From an uncultured Oscillospiraceae bacterium (GTDB taxonomy: Bacteria; Bacillota; Clostridia; Oscillospirales; Acutalibacteraceae): 8,181 nt of DNA. The stretch's first letter is position 1. Each line of letters opens with the position of its first letter. The notes beneath the pieces are model-generated. The model saw only the letters and a list, made by a program, of their open reading frames with translations. It did not search any database and was not told the origin of the DNA. The stretch is from positions 1 through 8,181 of the forward strand of contig URYP01000097.1 in NCBI GenBank assembly GCA_900552115.1, read 5' to 3'. Below, piece after piece: positions 6,303 to 8,181 of this stretch. Position numbers and translations under genes: made by a program.

Positions 6303-6329
6303 CATACCATATTAATTCACATATGTCAA
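6301..6329 (-). promoter_or_regulatory. Promoter of the toxin-immunity operon
   Basis: On the minus strand TTGACA (6329-6324), a 17-bp spacer and TATGCT (6306-6301) form a near-consensus sigma-A promoter. The predicted start, about 6294, falls at the edge of the LexA box. Transcription would give a leader of about 35 nt before ATG 6258. Confidence 0.8.
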
Positions 6330-6415
6330 CTGATTGGAAGAGAAGGACATACATTTGCAATAGGCCATCGGCATGAATCCTGCTAATATCACTGACGTAG
6401 AGGTTGTTTCCCTTT

Positions 6416-6515
6416 TAGTGGAGATAAGCGGGATCGAACCGGTCTGACCAAGGTCTCGCGTTGCGAGCCCTCAGTGAAAACCTGCGGTTTTCGAGAGGCC
6501 GCCGCCATAACCCCC
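6416..6515 (-). repeat. Second tRNA-Ala 3'-end repeat within a 100-nt tRNA-like remnant
   Basis: Positions 6418-6441 match the tRNA-Ala 3' end (6573-6596) exactly over 24 nt. Going upstream on the minus strand the identity is lost, but the block still begins GGGGG (6515-6511). It contains small stems: AAAACC/GGTTTT with a GCA loop, CTCGC/GCGAG, and GACC/GGTC. CTA replaces CCA. The layout suggests an attachment-site relic or hybrid tRNA end, not a working tRNA. Confidence 0.6.
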
Positions 6516-6532
6516 GCTAATTTCATCGAAAG

Positions 6533-6568
6533 AAAAAAACCACACCGACAAGCGGTGTGGTTCTTTTC
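6533..6568 (-). terminator. Bidirectional terminator after tRNA-Ala
   Basis: AACCACACCG (6538-6547) and CGGTGTGGTT (6553-6562) form a perfect 10-bp stem with a 5-nt loop. A T-run follows on the minus strand (A-run 6533-6539), and CTTTTCTTT follows on the plus strand, so it can stop transcription both ways. Its main role is ending the tRNA transcript just past CCA. Confidence 0.88.
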
Positions 6569-6570
6569 TT

Positions 6571-6646
<76 letters not shown>

Positions 6647-6662
6647 GTTTAGGACGAGTTAT

Positions 6663-6691
6663 AATTTATCATATTCAGACAGAATTGTCAA
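6663..6691 (-). promoter_or_regulatory. tRNA-Ala promoter
   Basis: On the minus strand a consensus TTGACA (6691-6686) and 17 bp precede TAAATT (6668-6663), a weaker -10. The start would fall about 10 nt before the mature tRNA end. It is divergent from the perR-like promoter. Confidence 0.65.
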
Positions 6692-6736
6692 GAGATTTCT
6701 TTCGACAAAATAAAAAATATTTTTCCAATAAACCTA

Positions 6737-6764
6737 TTGACAAATTTTTCTAAATGGGTATACT
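6737..6764 (+). promoter_or_regulatory. Promoter of the perR-like/rubrerythrin operon
   Basis: TTGACA (6737-6742), a 16-bp spacer and TATACT (6759-6764) make a strong sigma-A promoter. Transcription would start near 6771, about 45 nt before the ATG at 6816. Confidence 0.8.
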
Positions 6765-6774
6765 GTATTTAGAA
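6748..6774. promoter_or_regulatory. Candidate operator across the perR-like promoter
   Basis: TTCTAAAT (6748-6755) and ATTTAGAA (6767-6774) form an 8-bp inverted repeat with an 11-bp gap. It straddles the -10 hexamer and likely start site. The position suits autorepression by the Fur/PerR-family protein encoded downstream. It is not a clear match to the B. subtilis PerR box, so the assignment rests on symmetry and position. Confidence 0.45.
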
Positions 6775-6815
6775 CGAATCCAAAACAAGAACAATTCCAA
6801 AGAAGGGGGGCGGCT

Positions 6816-7232
6816 ATGAACACCCAGGAAATCCGTGATCTGCTTATAGGAAAAGGCGTGCGGCCCACTCAGCAGAGGATGGCTGTGTATGAATATCTGG
6901 TAGGGCATCCCATTCACCCTACAGCCGAAACCATATACCGCGAATTAACTGGCATGCATCCTGGCTTTTCCCGCGCCACAGTTTACAATTCGCTCAATAA
7001 ATTGGCTGAGGCAGGATTAATCAAGGTGTTGACCATTGATCCGGAGGAACAGCGATTTGACGGTACGACAGACGACCACGGCCATTTTCGCTGCCTTATG
7101 TGCGGCCAGGTTTTTGATTTTGATGTGGATTTTGACGCGGCCCTGCGGTGTTTTCCTGGCGACGCTTCTCTGCAGACGCGGGAGCTTTTCTGCACCGGCC
7201 TTTGCCCGGCCTGCCGGGTTCATTTTTCCTAA
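6816..7232 (+). CDS. perR: Fur-family peroxide-type regulator, PerR-like
   Basis: 138 residues, typical of the family. A winged-helix domain (~5-72; GVRPTQQRMAVYEYL, FSRATVYNSLNKL) is followed by a dimerisation and metal domain. Structural zinc ligands are C93xxC96 and C130xxC133. The sensing site matches PerR positions: H34, D82, H88, H90, and D101 in the CGQVFDF motif, where PerR has Asp and Fur proteins usually Glu. This favours a peroxide sensor (Fe-dependent histidine oxidation) over an iron-uptake regulator. A GGGGGG-rich ribosome site lies at 6805-6810. It precedes a reverse rubrerythrin by 46 nt in a probable operon, matching the known PerR control of reverse rubrerythrins in clostridia. 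The symbol is assigned by analogy. Confidence 0.85.
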   Translation: MNTQEIRDLLIGKGVRPTQQRMAVYEYLVGHPIHPTAETIYRELTGMHPGFSRATVYNSLNKLAEAGLIKVLTIDPEEQRFDGTTDDHGHFRCLMCGQVFDFDVDFDAALRCFPGDASLQTRELFCTGLCPACRVHFS

Positions 7233-7278
7233 GTCCCCATAGTATTTATATAAAATCATTATGTAGGAGGAATTCAGT

Positions 7279-7866
7279 ATGAAAAAGTATGTTTGTTTGA
7301 TCTGCGGGTACGTCCACACGGGTGACAGCGCCCCGGCGGTTTGCCCCATCTGCGGCGCGGATGCGTCCAAATTTAAAGAGATGGGCGATGCGGCCCCGGC
7401 AGCGGAAGCCTCTGCGGCGGCTCCGGCGGCGGAGGAGCGTCAGTGGGCTGATGAGCACCGCGTCGGTATTGCGGCGGGACTCGACCCCGAAGTGGTGGAA
7501 GGTCTGCGTCAGAATTTTAGCGGTGAATGCACCGAGGTTGGCATGTATCTGGCAATGAGCCGCCAGGCCGATCGTGAAGGCTATCCCGAAGTGGCTGAGG
7601 CTTACAAACGCATCGCGTTTGAAGAGGCGGAGCATGCCGCCAAATTTGCGGAGCTGCTGGGCGAAGTGGTGGCTGCCGATACCAAAACGAACCTGACCAT
7701 GCGGGTAGATGCCGAATACGGCGCCACCGAAGGCAAGCTGATGCTGGCCAAACGCGCCAAAGAGCTGGGTTATGACGCCGTTCATGATACCGTTCATGAA
7801 ATGTGCAAAGATGAGGCCCGCCATGGCAAAGCGTTTGCGGGACTGCTGAACCGGTATTTTAAATAA
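7279..7866 (+). CDS. Reverse rubrerythrin (N-terminal rubredoxin, C-terminal diiron ferritin-like domain)
   Basis: 195 residues with domain order reversed from classical rubrerythrin. An N-terminal rubredoxin-like iron site uses C6xxC9 and C22xxC25. An Ala/Pro/Glu-rich linker (~38-54) leads to a four-helix ferritin-like domain with diiron ligands including E83 or E86, E116xxH119, E151 and E179xxH182. Such proteins act in the cytoplasm of anaerobes, reducing hydrogen peroxide (and in some systems oxygen) with NAD(P)H-derived electrons. AGGAGG lies 8 nt before ATG. It is probably co-transcribed with the PerR-like gene and induced by peroxide. The coding sequence is richer in GC than the intergenic DNA. 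A terminator follows immediately. Confidence 0.93.
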   Translation: MKKYVCLICGYVHTGDSAPAVCPICGADASKFKEMGDAAPAAEASAAAPAAEERQWADEHRVGIAAGLDPEVVEGLRQNFSGECTEVGMYLAMSRQADREGYPEVAEAYKRIAFEEAEHAAKFAELLGEVVAADTKTNLTMRVDAEYGATEGKLMLAKRAKELGYDAVHDTVHEMCKDEARHGKAFAGLLNRYFK

Positions 7867-7887
7867 ACCGGACAACATATAACGTCA

Positions 7888-7926
7888 AAGGGGCAGGGCT
7901 GCGGCTTTGCCCCCTTGTTTTTGTTT
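7888..7926 (+). terminator. Terminator of the perR-like/rubrerythrin operon
   Basis: GGGGCA (7890-7895) pairs with TGCCCC (7908-7913), extended inward by G-U pairs and a GC pair around a TGCG loop. TTGTTTTTGTTT follows. It begins about 20 nt after the rubrerythrin stop. Confidence 0.85.
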
Positions 7927-7942
7927 CTAAAAATGGTATTAT
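7915..7942 (+). promoter_or_regulatory. Weak possible promoter of the GNAT-like gene
   Basis: TTGTTT (7915-7920), 16 bp and TATTAT (7937-7942) make a modest promoter overlapping the terminator T-run. TATAAT also occurs at 7940-7945 but with a long spacer. The start would fall about 40 nt before the ATG at 7991. Confidence 0.35.
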
Positions 7943-7990
7943 AATTCCAAAGACAACGCTTTTGGCCATTGGAAGAAGGGAGCAGAATAT

Positions 7991-8126
7991 ATGACGCCTG
8001 AAAGTGAATGTGTGCGGGAGATGCGCTCCTTGCGTTTTGAGGACTTAAATCCGGAATTGTTCCGGCAGTTTAACCGGTTCCAGCCGGTCACCAAATGCTG
8101 GCGGAAGGAAGAAGGCCGGTGGGTGC
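7991..8126 (+). CDS. N-terminal fragment of a GNAT-like acetyltransferase, broken at the 16S join
   Basis: ATG at 7991 follows GGGAG by 8 nt. The first ~45 residues (MTPESECVREMRSLRFEDLN, then NRFQPVTKCWRKEEGRWV) resemble the start of Firmicutes GNAT-family proteins, which open with 'LNPELFxxFNRFQ...CWRKExGxWV'. The frame then runs into 16S rRNA sequence and stops at 8162-8164, giving a spurious 57-residue product. The acetyl-CoA-binding region is absent. The real gene probably continues elsewhere in the genome; the fragment is too short for confident function. Confidence 0.55.

Positions 8127-8181
<55 letters not shown>

Noticed and set aside
7246..7878. Minus-strand open frame of 210 codons opposite rubrerythrin
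   Set aside because: It mirrors the reverse rubrerythrin gene, which has complete motifs and an ideal ribosome site; the antisense product has no recognisable pattern.

Overview
The window looks like a Clostridia-type Firmicute, probably a gut anaerobe of the Oscillospiraceae/Ruminococcaceae kind. The evidence is a sortase-anchored surface protein with BspA-type leucine-rich repeats, strong Shine-Dalgarno sequences, sigma-A promoters, a Firmicutes-type LexA box, and a PerR-like regulator beside a 'reverse' rubrerythrin. The last ~55 bases are internal 16S rRNA sequence on the minus strand, joined abruptly to an acetyltransferase-like gene. That looks more like a chimeric contig end than a real locus.

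Positions 1-573 are a regulatory region. An exact 20-bp inverted repeat (46-65 and 306-325) brackets about 240 bp that carry a near-consensus promoter. That promoter currently points left, away from the large surface gene and toward a minus-strand gene cut off by the window edge. Each repeat is itself a dyad around a short asymmetric spacer, as in tyrosine-recombinase sites. I read the segment as a candidate phase-variable promoter switch, with the surface gene in the OFF state here. A paired operator is the main alternative.

Positions 574-4877 hold a two-gene unit closed by a strong terminator at 5031-5068. The first gene is a 1211-residue secreted, wall-anchored protein with two LRR_5 blocks, two InlB-type B repeats, an Ig-like domain, Cys-rich repeats and a PQTG sorting signal. 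The second is a 223-residue protein with two CxCxC/CxC modules and an AP2-like DNA-binding domain; its start codon overlaps the surface gene's stop (ATGA).

Positions 5151-6646 are a small, layered island at a tRNA-Ala(GGC) gene on the minus strand. The 3' end of the tRNA recurs twice more as a 24-nt direct repeat (5305-5328 and 6418-6441; the tRNA copy is 6573-6596). Between the outer copies lies a two-gene minus-strand operon: a small protein with a CxxC...HxxCxC motif and a C-terminal DUF6883-like, possibly toxic domain, followed 1 nt later by a DUF4926-like probable immunity protein. Its promoter (TTGACA, 17 bp, TATGCT) has a perfect LexA box at the expected start site, so SOS control is likely. 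A decayed C-terminal copy of the immunity gene lies just beyond the far tRNA-like repeat, suggesting repeated cassette turnover at one site.

Positions 6650-7926 are an oxidative-stress operon: a PerR/Fur-family regulator with a possible autoregulatory operator over its promoter, then a reverse rubrerythrin and a terminator. Positions 7991-8126 begin a GNAT-like gene that is broken by the 16S join.
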